NCBI RefSeq assembly: GCF_000311745.1
Contig: NZ_HE978532.1
Location: 256,930 to 316,197 of the forward strand
DNA: 59,268 nucleotides
Reading direction: 5' to 3'
DNA from: Anaerococcus obesiensis ph10
Lineage (GTDB): Bacteria; Bacillota; Clostridia; Tissierellales; Peptoniphilaceae
Positions 45,433 to 54,737 of this stretch are shown piece by piece (the stretch's first letter is position 1; the number at the start of each line of letters is the position of its first letter). The position numbers and the translations under genes were made by a program. The notes beneath the pieces were generated by a model. It was not told the DNA's origin, did no database searches, and was given only the letters and a program-made list of their open reading frames with translations.

Positions 45433-47073
45433 TTATCTTTCTTGATTTTTGTAATAGTCTTTAGTCATTTGTCTTTTTTTATTAAAACTATCACTGTCTT
45501 GCTTATACTCTTTTATCTTTTCTATGATACTTTCTTTTTCTCCTCTCTTAATCGCCTTGTCAATCTCAATACTTAGGTCTATGCCATAATCGTCATTGAC
45601 TGTCTTGACTGCATACTTGATATGGTTGATACTTTCGTACTCTTCTTTGATTGATTGTGATTGTCTGTTGAGTTTCGATATTTCATCTTCAAGGCTTTGG
45701 ATTTCTTTTTTCCAGTCTTTAGACTTAATCGCCGATGAGCCTGTTATCTTTTCAAGAATTACCCTTGCTCTTTTATATTTATCTATCTCATCTTTATGGG
45801 AATTGTAAAAGCTGTCTTTGAATAGGGATTTACTGTTCCATTCCTCAAAGACTTTTTTGTTATCCTTGATGATGTCCGCATAGGCAAAGCATTTATTTAA
45901 GTTTTCTATTCTTGTGGTTTTCGCCTTAATGTCTTGACTAATCTTCTTATTTTGGGATTGTAATGTGCTTATCTTTTCTTGTAGGTCGGCTATGGTTTTA
46001 AGATTGTTGCCTTTCAGATATATTCTTGCTTTGGAAAATCGTCTTAGGTCTGCACCTATCTTTTTGTTGCTTGCATAGGGATTTAACTTTCTTGCTTTTT
46101 CTCCCTGTAAGTCATAATAAATACTGATGTACTCATAGAGATTAAAGAGTTCCGCCTTGTTCTCATATTCTTCTTTTTTCTCCTGTTTGTATTCATCATA
46201 TTTTACTTGCAGACTTCCAAGTAACGAGCCTATCCAAGACGTAAGTTTGGATAGCTCCTCTTTTAATTTTCTAAATTCTAAATTCAAGGCGATGATTTTT
46301 CTGTTTTGGTTTCCTCTCTCTGTCTGTATGCCTTTTTTCTCCATCTGATAACTGCTTGTGCCTAAATGAATTTGCGGGAGTTCTCCTCTTCCTTGTTCTT
46401 TAAAGGTGCGTGGATCTATCCTTTTATTTATGTTGTTTCTTGCCAAGTATTCGTTTGCTTTCTTTGAAAAGTTTTCTCTCCACTCTTTTGCTTTGTCAGG
46501 TTCGTTCCAATCGTTCAGATTTACTTTTCTTGATTTATAGTTTCCGCTTTTCAGTTTTATCTTTTCTCCGTTTTCATCAAGGATATATTCTTTTCTGCAT
46601 TTCGGTTTCCAATTCCCTTTTTCGTCTATTTCTCTAAGGGTAAGTAAGATATGGGCGTGTGGTTGTTCTTCATAATCGCTTGCCATAGGATTATGAATAT
46701 TACAGTCTGCTATCATACCTTTAGAAGTAAAGTTTTCTTCTATAAATTCGCTGATTAACTTTATTCTGTCCTGTTCATTTAATTCTCTTGGAAGTGTAAA
46801 GAGCAGATTTCTTGCAAGTTGTGAATTTTTACTTTTCTCTATTTTTTCAACACTATTCCATAGGTATTCTCTGTTTGAAAACTCTTTCGGGATATGTTCC
46901 GGCAGAAATATTTTTGAGAATACAAGGTCTTCTTTTTTAGAATAGTCATGTGTTTTTCCATAGTATTCATCTTGTAATTTATCTCTTGCATTGTATGCAG
47001 CTTTTGCAATCACGCTATGCCCTTTTGACCTTGCCACAATATCTACATGGGTATGCAAACTTTTGATTTCCAT
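45433..47073 (-). CDS. MobA/MobL (MobQ-class) relaxase of E2
   Basis: A 546-residue relaxase. The nickase domain has HVDIVARSKGHSVIAKAAY with the candidate catalytic Tyr, and histidines in EEQPHAHILLTLR. A coiled-coil C-terminal half follows. It is clearly diverged from the E1 relaxase except for the last 45 or so residues, which are nearly identical, with the switch near codon 500 (DNA about 45559). The oriT is directly upstream but in the opposite orientation to that of E1. Confidence 0.92.
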   Translation of the reverse strand: MEIKSLHTHVDIVARSKGHSVIAKAAYNARDKLQDEYYGKTHDYSKKEDLVFSKIFLPEHIPKEFSNREYLWNSVEKIEKSKNSQLARNLLFTLPRELNEQDRIKLISEFIEENFTSKGMIADCNIHNPMASDYEEQPHAHILLTLREIDEKGNWKPKCRKEYILDENGEKIKLKSGNYKSRKVNLNDWNEPDKAKEWRENFSKKANEYLARNNINKRIDPRTFKEQGRGELPQIHLGTSSYQMEKKGIQTERGNQNRKIIALNLEFRKLKEELSKLTSWIGSLLGSLQVKYDEYKQEKKEEYENKAELFNLYEYISIYYDLQGEKARKLNPYASNKKIGADLRRFSKARIYLKGNNLKTIADLQEKISTLQSQNKKISQDIKAKTTRIENLNKCFAYADIIKDNKKVFEEWNSKSLFKDSFYNSHKDEIDKYKRARVILEKITGSSAIKSKDWKKEIQSLEDEISKLNRQSQSIKEEYESINHIKYAVKTVNDDYGIDLSIEIDKAIKRGEKESIIEKIKEYKQDSDSFNKKRQMTKDYYKNQER

Positions 47074-47154
47074 TGTCTTTTCCTCCTTTATCTGTTTTCA
47101 ATTTTGGGATTTTACTATCCTAATGTTCAGGTCGTATCTTCGCTCCCTTTTTCA

Positions 47155-47190
47155 AAGGGCGCAATTATACACCCTAAAGGGTGCTTTGCG
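47155..47190 (-). other. Candidate oriT of E2
   Basis: On the minus strand GCACCC and GGGTGT form an inverted repeat followed by ATAATTGCGCCCTT, identical in its nic region to the E1 oriT and similar to the IncQ nic consensus. It lies between the relaxase and DUF3847 genes. Confidence 0.8.
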
Positions 47191-47251
47191 TTCTGCGAAG
47201 CTTTTTGCCCTTGCAGGGAGCTTCTGAAAAAACTAAGGTCTTTTATTTTAT

Positions 47252-47581
47252 CTACTCTATGTCTGTTTCATCTTCCATATCTTTCCCATTTATCATTTCT
47301 TCATAGGCTTGTCTGTATTCTTCTGTGTGAGTAGAGATATTTAACAGTTTTTCTATCTCCTCATTGGTAAATATTAGAGGATTTTTAATGACCCTTTCTA
47401 CTATCAATCCCCTTTGTATGAGCCTGTGATTTCTTCTTTTTCGTTCCTTTTCATTTGCCAGTTTTTCTAATTTTTTGCCTTGATTTTGTAATTGTTTCAG
47501 CTTTACATCGCACTTTTCTCTTTCTTCCTGAAGTTCAGAAATTTGTTCCTGTACTTCCTGTAATGTTTTTTCTTTCTTCAT
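47252..47581 (-). CDS. DUF3847 family mobilization-region protein, E2 copy
   Basis: A 109-residue protein from ATG 47581 with a GGAGG site; a longer frame would read through a hairpin. It has a coiled coil (about 1-45) and the core RKRRNHRLIQRGLIVERVI, as in DUF3847, with an acidic C-terminus. It probably assists relaxase action at oriT, based on its position. Confidence 0.8.
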   Translation of the reverse strand: MKKEKTLQEVQEQISELQEEREKCDVKLKQLQNQGKKLEKLANEKERKRRNHRLIQRGLIVERVIKNPLIFTNEEIEKLLNISTHTEEYRQAYEEMINGKDMEDETDIE

Positions 47582-47611
47582 TTTTAATTCCTCCGTTTTG
47601 GTATCTGCTTG

Positions 47612-47656
47612 TTTCCATAAAGAAAGGTTAAGCACCTTTTTTGACACTTAACCTTT
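47612..47656 (-). terminator. Hairpin between sigma-like gene and DUF3847 gene
   Basis: AAAGGTTAAG and CTTAACCTTT form a perfect 10-bp stem around a 14-base loop. The T-tract after it is short, so termination is likely weak. Confidence 0.55.
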
Positions 47657-47664
47657 CCAAGTTT

Positions 47665-48081
47665 TTAGATTTTATCTTCTAAAATCTTTCTCAGTTTTTC
47701 TAAAATCCTATCCCTCCTCCCACTGATTGCTTGATGTGTAACTTTCTCTCTTCTGCTGATTGACCTTAGACTTTCTTCTTTGTAGAAGATGGCTTCCATT
47801 AGTTCTCGTTCTTCTTTTGTAAGAGTATTTAATGCTTTATGAAGTTCTTCAATTCGCATTTTTACTTCTACAATTTTTTCTAAGTCTATCTTTTCATCTA
47901 TGATGTTATCTACAAAGTGTCCATCATGATCCAGTGCCGAAAATGGTATTACATTATGCTTCCAATCTTTTCTTTGGAGATACTTTTCATGCTCTGTTAT
48001 CTTCCAATAGGCTTTGTAGACTTCTTCACTTACAGGTACGGCTTTGCCTTTTACATAAAGGTAATATTCTTTCTTTGCCAC
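47665..48081 (-). CDS. Sigma-70-like (region 4) regulator of E2
   Basis: A 138-residue protein from GTG 48081 with GGAGG eight bases upstream. The C-terminal 60 residues form a region 4 helix-turn-helix: LNTLTKEERELMEAIFYKEE and SLRSISRREKVTHQAISGRR. The N-terminus YYLYVKGKAVPVSEEVYKAY is typical of small sigma-like proteins of Tn916/Tn1549-type elements. It likely activates mobilization or cargo promoters of E2. No counterpart is seen in E1. Confidence 0.85.
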   Translation of the reverse strand: MAKKEYYLYVKGKAVPVSEEVYKAYWKITEHEKYLQRKDWKHNVIPFSALDHDGHFVDNIIDEKIDLEKIVEVKMRIEELHKALNTLTKEERELMEAIFYKEESLRSISRREKVTHQAISGRRDRILEKLRKILEDKI

Positions 48082-48125
48082 TTAGTCATCCTCCTTTTTA
48101 AGTTCTCTGTTTTGGTTTTGAGAAT

Positions 48126-48166
48126 AAAAAAGGAGGACTTCTACACTTTGGCGTAAAAAGTCCTCT
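48126..48166 (-). terminator. Terminator upstream of the sigma-like gene
   Basis: Minus strand GAGGACTT and AAGTCCTC pair and are followed by a T-rich run, in the leader of the gene at 48081. Confidence 0.75.
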
Positions 48167-48251
48167 CGGCTTAAAAACTAATGTTTTATATAATTTTCTA
48201 TTTGGTCGTTTCTGGTAAAGTATTATTGCTATGTGTAAGCAATTCCAAGAA

Positions 48252-48313
48252 TAAAAAAGGATAATTATATCGTTCTGTGAAAACCGAAACTATAAGTTTT
48301 GACATAATTATCC
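48252..48313 (-). terminator. Terminator after the E2 transport cassette
   Basis: Minus strand GGATAATTAT and ATAATTATCC form a perfect 10-bp stem with a long loop and a run of six T residues, just after the S-component gene end. Confidence 0.7.
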
Positions 48314-48346
48314 CTCCATTATTTTCCCTCCTAAGTAAATTTATTA

Positions 48347-48931
48347 TTAAATCACTCCTGCTTTTTCAAAATGCTTTTTGAGTATCTTTGTTGCAACGAA
48401 TGCTCCTATGCAAGCAAGAACAAATGTTATCAAGGCAAAGCCTACTGCCCATGAAACTTTGAAATAAGATAATGCTTCATTTATTTGTGCTTCACTCATT
48501 TTCCATTTTGATGCTCTTTCCACAAAAGAAGCTGTTCCGAATAAAATCACAGGAATTACTGTCCCTAAAAAATCCGCTAATGCAAATATCCCCTATCCAA
48601 TAATCATTCGTCCCTTGCTCTCATAATTTCCTATAATCAAATCACATATAATTCCACCGATTACAGCAAAGACTGCATGAGGCAAATGTCCTCCTGACAA
48701 TGCAATTAAACCAAGAAGCGTTCCTGATATTGTAAATACGCCCTTCTTTTTAACTTTCAAAGCCATAAGGATATAAACGGTAGCAGCTACCATAAAGCTA
48801 ACTCCTGAAGCAATAAATCCTCCAATCACTGTTGTTGCCATAGCAAATGCAACCGCCATGTATATGACAATTCCAATTGCATTAAAGATTCCGATTGTAA
48901 TAAAATCACGACCATTTAATTTGTTTTTCAT
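48347..48931 (-). pseudogene. MptD-family ECF S component of E2, interrupted by TAG
   Basis: One continuous frame encodes LNGRDFITIGIFNAIGIVIY at the start and TKILKKHFEKAGVI at the end, matching the E1 S component. An in-frame TAG at 48593-48595 (after GRMIIG and before GIFALADFLG) cuts it into 112 residues plus the last third. No base is lost or gained. Unless the stop is read through or is a sequencing error, the E2 importer lacks a complete S component and might borrow that of E1. Confidence 0.8.
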
Positions 48932-48941
48932 AAAAGTCCTC

Positions 48942-49646
48942 CTAATAAATTTTCTGTATTACTATCACAAGAGCAATCATCAAAGCTCCTAATAGTCCAA
49001 TCAACAAATCCGTTGTTCTAAACCTCAATTTTGTTAATGTAACCCTGTTCTCATCACTATCAAGTCCTCTAATGAGTGCTGAAGCTGACAGTTCATCTGA
49101 AATCTTAATCATTCTCATTAAAAGCGGAACAAGCGTATATTCAATATATTTAATTGGATGTAGCAAGGGAAAAAATCTACTTGTTACGATTCCTCGAATC
49201 TTCATATTCTCTTTTAATGCCTTGAGTTCTATTTTTATAGTTGGTACAAACCTAAGCAAAACACTAAAAGGTATACCAATGCTTCTTGGTACTTTCATTC
49301 TATTTAATGCTTCAAGCATTTCACTTACACTTGTAGTCTTTGTTATATATCCACCAAACATAGCAATTAAGGTCATCCTTGATGCAAAGTAAATAAACAT
49401 ATATATTGCAAATACGATACTTGCTTCACAAAACTTTCCAAGCCATAACTCTATGCAGTATAAAATCACAAAAAACAAAATAAAGCGTAATGCTCTTTTC
49501 CACATACTGCTGTATACATACAGAAAAAAGGCAAAGAGAATCAGTCCGAAAAGTAGAATTGTATCGCTTATAAAAAAGCTCGTAAATCCAACAATTGGAA
49601 GTAGAGTAAGTTTTATTCTCGGATCGACTGTTTTTCTATCCATCAA
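48942..49646 (-). CDS. EcfT membrane component, E2
   Basis: A 234-residue protein with DRKTVDPRIKLTLLPIVGF at the start, membrane helices, and the coupling helices PFSVLLRFVPTIKIELKAL and ASALIRGLDSDENR. It probably starts at TTG 49646, eight bases after GGAGG, directly after the ATPase gene stop. It scaffolds the ECF importer together with the ATPase encoded upstream. Confidence 0.9.
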   Translation of the reverse strand: MMDRKTVDPRIKLTLLPIVGFTSFFISDTILLFGLILFAFFLYVYSSMWKRALRFILFFVILYCIELWLGKFCEASIVFAIYMFIYFASRMTLIAMFGGYITKTTSVSEMLEALNRMKVPRSIGIPFSVLLRFVPTIKIELKALKENMKIRGIVTSRFFPLLHPIKYIEYTLVPLLMRMIKISDELSASALIRGLDSDENRVTLTKLRFRTTDLLIGLLGALMIALVIVIQKIY

Positions 49647-49647
49647 G

Positions 49648-51153
49648 TTATCTACCTCCTCTCATCTTGTCCAATATGAGAATTTTATTACTTTCACTCA
49701 TATTCAAAACACTTTCTATTTTTCCATCTCCCATTACCCAGAGCTTACTCACTGTGTTCGCTAAAAACTCAAAATCATGACTTATCACCAAAACTGTTGT
49801 TCCATTTTTTAATTGTTCTTCAATTAATTTTGCCACTGAAAGCATTGAGTCTTTATCACAACCTGATGTTGGTTCATCATAGATAAAAACTTTTGCCTGT
49901 TTCATCATTCCACAAGCTATTGTGAGTCTTTGTTTTTCTCCTCTTGATAAAGCAAACGGATGCTTATCAATGTATTTATCTAAGCCAAGTACATTCAAAA
50001 TAGACTTTGCCTTTTGAGTATTTTCTTTTTTATCTTTACTTGAAATACCAAGCAGCATTTCATCAAGTACACTTTCCGAAAACAACTGATAGTCTGAATC
50101 TTGAAAGACAAAATATGACATATCCATTAAATCTTTATGATTAAGCGAATTATCTTTCCCCGTCCATATCTTCCCCTCTTTTATCTTCTCAAGTCCTGAA
50201 ATCACTCTTGCAAAGGTAGTTTTTCCGGTACCATTTAAGCCGATAAGACCAATGGCTATTCCGCACTCCATATTGAAATCAAGATGATTTAAGATGTATT
50301 GATTTTGCTTATTTCCAACCTTAGTTGCACTTGGGTAACAAAATTTCAAGCCTTTCCCACTGATACTTTCATCATTTAATTGATATAAATCTTTCTTCTC
50401 ACTTATCCTGTATTCTTTTAATTCAAGAGTTCTTAGTCCATTATCATCCCAAAACTTCCCTTCAAGATGGATAACTTCTTCCCGACTCAAGTCCTGTGCA
50501 ATCTCTCCATCTTTAACCAAAAGAAAACGGTCAAATAAAGATTTTACATAGTACAAACGATGTTCAATTAGAACAACAGTTGTTCCCTTTTTCTTTAATT
50601 TTTCCAAAATTAAAAATAGGTCAAATGTTGCTTTCATATCCAAATTTGCTGAAGGCTCATCTAAAATTAAAACTTTCGGATTCATTGCATAGATGCTTGC
50701 AATAGCTATCTTTTGTTTCTGCCCGCTTGATAATTCAAAAACAGATTTTCCTTTCAGTTCCTCAATATCCAGCTCTGCATATACTTCTTCTACTCTCTGT
50801 TTGATTTCATATCTTGATTTGCAGATAGTTTGAAGCCCAAAAGCTATTTCTTCATCTGTCGTTGTCGTGAAAAATTGACTTCTTGGATCTTGAAATACAG
50901 TACCTACAATACGCCCTATTTCATGAAGCGATAATTTGCTTATATCTTTTCCGGACGCAAAGGCTTCCCCTTTCATTTTGCCTTTGTAATAATGTGGAAT
51001 AAGACCATTCATCACACTTCCAAGAGTACTTTTACCACTTCCACTTTTCCCTGAAATTAAAACAAATTCACCTTTTCTAATTTCAAGATTGACATTTTTT
51101 AAAGCAGTTCGTCCATCTTCCCATTCATAATAAACATTTTTTAGCAAAATCAT
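49648..51153 (-). CDS. ECF transporter ATPase with two nucleotide-binding domains, E2
   Basis: A 501-residue tandem ATPase. Domain 1 has ISGKSGSGKSTLG and a slightly altered signature LSSGQKQKIAIA. Domain 2 has IGLNGTGKTTFARV and LSRGEKQRLTIA, so both signatures deviate from LSGGQ. It is a diverged homologue of the E1 protein and powers the EcfT/S-component importer. A GAGG site precedes the ATG, and the gene starts two bases after the ABC gene stop. Confidence 0.92.
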   Translation of the reverse strand: MILLKNVYYEWEDGRTALKNVNLEIRKGEFVLISGKSGSGKSTLGSVMNGLIPHYYKGKMKGEAFASGKDISKLSLHEIGRIVGTVFQDPRSQFFTTTTDEEIAFGLQTICKSRYEIKQRVEEVYAELDIEELKGKSVFELSSGQKQKIAIASIYAMNPKVLILDEPSANLDMKATFDLFLILEKLKKKGTTVVLIEHRLYYVKSLFDRFLLVKDGEIAQDLSREEVIHLEGKFWDDNGLRTLELKEYRISEKKDLYQLNDESISGKGLKFCYPSATKVGNKQNQYILNHLDFNMECGIAIGLIGLNGTGKTTFARVISGLEKIKEGKIWTGKDNSLNHKDLMDMSYFVFQDSDYQLFSESVLDEMLLGISSKDKKENTQKAKSILNVLGLDKYIDKHPFALSRGEKQRLTIACGMMKQAKVFIYDEPTSGCDKDSMLSVAKLIEEQLKNGTTVLVISHDFEFLANTVSKLWVMGDGKIESVLNMSESNKILILDKMRGGR

Positions 51154-51155
51154 GG

Positions 51156-52865
51156 TTATACCTCATACTGAGCTTTCCATAATTTTGTGTAGTAACCATT
51201 TTTTGCAAGAAGTTCACCATGCTTTCCTTTTTCAAGTAAATTTCCTTTTTGAAATACGAGAATTTGGTCAGCTTTTTGAATTGTTTTTAAATGATGAGCC
51301 ACTACAAGTACAGTTCTATTCTTTGCAAGTTCTGTAATAGCATCCTGTATCAAAGATTCATTTACAGGATCAACATTACTTGTCATTTCATCAAGAATTA
51401 AAATCGGTGCATCTTTTAGAAAAGCTCTTGCAATAGATATTCTTTGTCTTTGTCCACCTGATAAAATTCCTCCATTTTCGCCAATATCAGTTTCATAACC
51501 TTTTGGTAAACTCATAATGAAATCATGTATTCTTGCTTTCTTTGCAGCTTCAATGATTTCCTCTTTTGTAGCTCCTTTTTTACCTACTCTGATATTTTCT
51601 TCAATCGTGTTATCAAACAATTGAACATTCTGCATGACAATGCTAATACGGTCTAAAAGCTCATCATAAGGAATATCCCTTATATCAATTCCTCCGAGTG
51701 TAATTTTTCCTTTATGCACATCATAAAATCTTAGAAGTAAGTTGGTTATAGTGGTCTTTCCACTACCTGATTCTCCAACTAAGGCTGTCATTGTTTTTTC
51801 AGCAATAGAAAAGCTCAATTTTTCCATTTTAAATTCATCTTTTTCATAGGAAAATCCAATGTTATCAAAAGCTATATCATTATCTTTCGGAACAATTCCA
51901 TTCACTTTATCCGGGATTACATCTGCATATAAAATTCTTGAAAGTCTTTCGTAACTATCTACCGCCGAAACATAGTTCATATAGTGTTGTTCCATAGAAG
52001 CGAACGGCTTATAAAACTCTTTTGAAATTACCGCAAAGATAATAAAATTAAGCACATCGAGATTTCCCTTTATAACAAGTATTGCTCCTGCAATTAAAAG
52101 AACTAAATATCCAATATCCAGTAAAAAACCAAATATAGATAACTGTTTTGCCTTGAATCTTGAAGCTGCTTTACTTGTTTCTCCGAACTTTTTCGTTTTG
52201 TTCATAAGCTCATTATCTAAGCTCTTATTGTTTGAAAAACTCTTTAGTACAGGTATTCCTCTAACATATTCAACAAATAAGCTAACCATATCAAGAAGTG
52301 CTGAGTTGTTCTGATTTTCTATTTTTTCAGATTGCTTAATTGTCAGATATAGAAAGATAAGTGCAATCGGAACAGATACAGCCATAATAATAGCAAGTTT
52401 GAAATCAATACTTGCAAGACCAACAAATACGACTGCACCTATCAAAAAATCACCAAACATTCTTGACCACATGTGTCCTACAACAAGGGACATATTATCA
52501 ACATCTTTGTGTAAAATTGTATTGATCTCGCCCAGTCTTTCGTTGGTATAAAATCCTAAGCTGAATTTTTTTAATTTGATAATCATGCGTTCTCTGATTT
52601 GCTGAACAATATCAAAACCTGCACTATGCTTTTTCATATCTGCAACCATATTACAAATACCTTTGAACACTACAAGTAATCCAATCGCAATAAAATATTT
52701 ATATAGACTTGCTAAGCTCGTTCCATCGAATATTTGGAACAGTATAGAAAATACGATCACAATCATAGCTATGGAGCTTAGTCCATAAAGGGCAAAGAAT
52801 ACACTCGATATAATCAAATCTCTCTTGCCAGTTTTTGTAAGTAGTTTTAACATTTCTCTAAACAT
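51156..52865 (-). CDS. ABC half-transporter, YbtQ-like, E2
   Basis: A 569-residue fused half-transporter with membrane helices in residues 15-290, Walker A GESGSGKTTITN, signature LSGGQRQRISIAR and ILDEMTSNVDPVNE, in which the usual alanine after E is Met. It overlaps the preceding half-transporter by 8 bases, so the two form a heterodimer. Homologous in type to the E1 pair but clearly diverged. Confidence 0.87.
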   Translation of the reverse strand: MFREMLKLLTKTGKRDLIISSVFFALYGLSSIAMIVIVFSILFQIFDGTSLASLYKYFIAIGLLVVFKGICNMVADMKKHSAGFDIVQQIRERMIIKLKKFSLGFYTNERLGEINTILHKDVDNMSLVVGHMWSRMFGDFLIGAVVFVGLASIDFKLAIIMAVSVPIALIFLYLTIKQSEKIENQNNSALLDMVSLFVEYVRGIPVLKSFSNNKSLDNELMNKTKKFGETSKAASRFKAKQLSIFGFLLDIGYLVLLIAGAILVIKGNLDVLNFIIFAVISKEFYKPFASMEQHYMNYVSAVDSYERLSRILYADVIPDKVNGIVPKDNDIAFDNIGFSYEKDEFKMEKLSFSIAEKTMTALVGESGSGKTTITNLLLRFYDVHKGKITLGGIDIRDIPYDELLDRISIVMQNVQLFDNTIEENIRVGKKGATKEEIIEAAKKARIHDFIMSLPKGYETDIGENGGILSGGQRQRISIARAFLKDAPILILDEMTSNVDPVNESLIQDAITELAKNRTVLVVAHHLKTIQKADQILVFQKGNLLEKGKHGELLAKNGYYTKLWKAQYEV

Positions 52866-54597
52866 TTTCTGTTACCACCTCTTTCAAATTCCATCTATCT
52901 ACCTTGTTCTGTGCTTCAACCATATCCTTATAAAAATCACATCTTTTCATCAGCTCTTCATGGCTTCCTGCATCAAGAACAACACCCTTATCCATAACAA
53001 TAATTTGGTCTGAATCTCTAATCGTATTTAGATGATGAGCAATTGTAATGATGGTTTTATCCTTGCTTAAATCGTCAATTGCTTCGCCGATAAGTCTTTC
53101 ATTTTCACTATCAACAGCCGCCATTGCTTCATCTAATATTAAAATCGGTGCATTTTTCAGTATCATTCTTGCTATAGAGATTCTTTGTTTTTCTCCACCG
53201 GATAACTTAACTCCCATTTCACCTACTCGTGTTTCATATCCATTTGGCAATGCTGAAATAAAATCATGGCATCTTGCTTTTTTAGCAGCTTCTATGACTT
53301 CTTCTTTTGTTGCATTTAGTTTTCCAATTGCTATATTTTCAAAAATACTTAAGTCAAAAAGGATAACTTCTTGTTGCACACTACCAATCAGCATTGAGAT
53401 ATTTTCTTGACTATATTCTTTTATATCTTTTCCATTTATCAGTATTTGTCCTTCATCTGCATCCCAAAATCCCATAAGCAAATTAGATACCGTACTCTTT
53501 CCACAACCGCTTGCTCCTACAAAGGCGTTCAAACTATTTTTCTTAAAATTCAAATTGATATTTTTAAGCTCAAAGCTATCTTTTCCGTATGCAAAATTCA
53601 CATCTTTAAATTCTATGTTTCCAAATTCTAAACCTTGTTCTGTCTTTTTGTTTGGAAGTGGAACTGTTAATACTTTCCCTATCGCCTTTAACGCTTCCTT
53701 AAACACAATAGAAAAATGTTGCAATGTAGCTGTCTTACTTATAGAAGCAGTAAAAGCAGACGATAAAATAATGGCAAGGATAAAATTAGGCGTTGTAATA
53801 TTTCCATGATAAAGAAATATGCTTCCCAAAATCATGACAATAACCACTCCAATTTCCATAAATATGTCAATGAGTCCCATTGGAATTGTAACCATCCCCA
53901 TGCTCTTTTTAACCCAGTAAATATATTCTCTTGCCGTTTTTAATGTTCTTTCACTAATTTCCTCTTCTTTAGCAAAAGCCTTAATCACAGAAATATTTTT
54001 TACATATTCCATTAGCTCTTCTCTCATTCTGTTTTCATGATTGAAGTAAATCGCAAAGTTTTTATCCATTGTTTTCTGTGAAAGAACTTTTACCAAATAC
54101 ATGAGTGGAACTCCGGCAATCATCCCAAGAGCAAGACGCCAATCCACAAAAATCATAGCTACAAAAATAATGGTAGGCAGAAGTGTAACTGCCATTATTT
54201 CAGGAAGACCATGGGCAAGGTATACTTCCACTTGCTCTACATCATGTTGAACAATGTTGGTAAGCTCTCCTGTATTATGTTCTTTAAAGAATCCCAAACT
54301 TAGTTTTTTCAGATGACCGATAATATCTAACCTAAGTTCTGTTAATTTTTCGTATGCTTTCTCATGGGCAACCTTTGTTGCAAAATAATAAAACACTCCT
54401 TTTAATACAAACGATATAAAGATTCCCAAGAATATATACTTTAAATTACCTTCGTTAATATTGTTTGTGATTAAAGAACTAATCAAATATACAAGTAAGA
54501 TTTGTGGTATCAAATCAAATACTATTTTTAAAGCAAGAAGTGAATTGGATAAACTATTTTTCCCAATCACTTTTTTCCTTAATTCTTTTTCCGGCAT
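52858..54597 (-). CDS. ABC half-transporter, YbtP-like, E2
   Basis: A 579-residue fused half-transporter from ATG 54597, seven bases after GGAGAG. Membrane helices occupy residues 20-310. Walker A is GASGCGKSTVSN, the signature KLSGGEKQRISIAR, and Walker B is followed by ILDEAMAAVDSENE. First transporter gene of the E2 operon, behind an operator palindrome at 54624-54647 shared with the tetR promoter. Confidence 0.87.
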   Translation of the reverse strand: MPEKELRKKVIGKNSLSNSLLALKIVFDLIPQILLVYLISSLITNNINEGNLKYIFLGIFISFVLKGVFYYFATKVAHEKAYEKLTELRLDIIGHLKKLSLGFFKEHNTGELTNIVQHDVEQVEVYLAHGLPEIMAVTLLPTIIFVAMIFVDWRLALGMIAGVPLMYLVKVLSQKTMDKNFAIYFNHENRMREELMEYVKNISVIKAFAKEEEISERTLKTAREYIYWVKKSMGMVTIPMGLIDIFMEIGVVIVMILGSIFLYHGNITTPNFILAIILSSAFTASISKTATLQHFSIVFKEALKAIGKVLTVPLPNKKTEQGLEFGNIEFKDVNFAYGKDSFELKNINLNFKKNSLNAFVGASGCGKSTVSNLLMGFWDADEGQILINGKDIKEYSQENISMLIGSVQQEVILFDLSIFENIAIGKLNATKEEVIEAAKKARCHDFISALPNGYETRVGEMGVKLSGGEKQRISIARMILKNAPILILDEAMAAVDSENERLIGEAIDDLSKDKTIITIAHHLNTIRDSDQIIVMDKGVVLDAGSHEELMKRCDFYKDMVEAQNKVDRWNLKEVVTENV

Positions 54598-54623
54598 GAA
54601 CAACTCTCCTTTCAAAATTGAAT

Positions 54624-54647
54624 AATATTGAATTTTAATTCAGTATT
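54624..54647. promoter_or_regulatory. TetR-type operator before the E2 ABC genes
   Basis: AATATTGAATT and AATTCAGTATT form a palindrome with one mismatch around two central bases. The same half-sites occur upstream of tetR at 55900-55941. Confidence 0.65.
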
Positions 54648-54737
54648 AAGGTTTAAAGTAAGACTTTGCTGATTACGCAAAGTCTATTTTATCCGATCAC
54701 TATATTTTTTTAAATTACTGTATCAGCAAATCAAAAA

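Noticed and set aside
48200..48304. Small frame MSKLIVSVFTERYNYPFLFL with a GGAGGG site after the S-component gene
   Set aside because: It coincides with the arms and loop of a terminator; no similar protein recognised, so a gene call is not justified.
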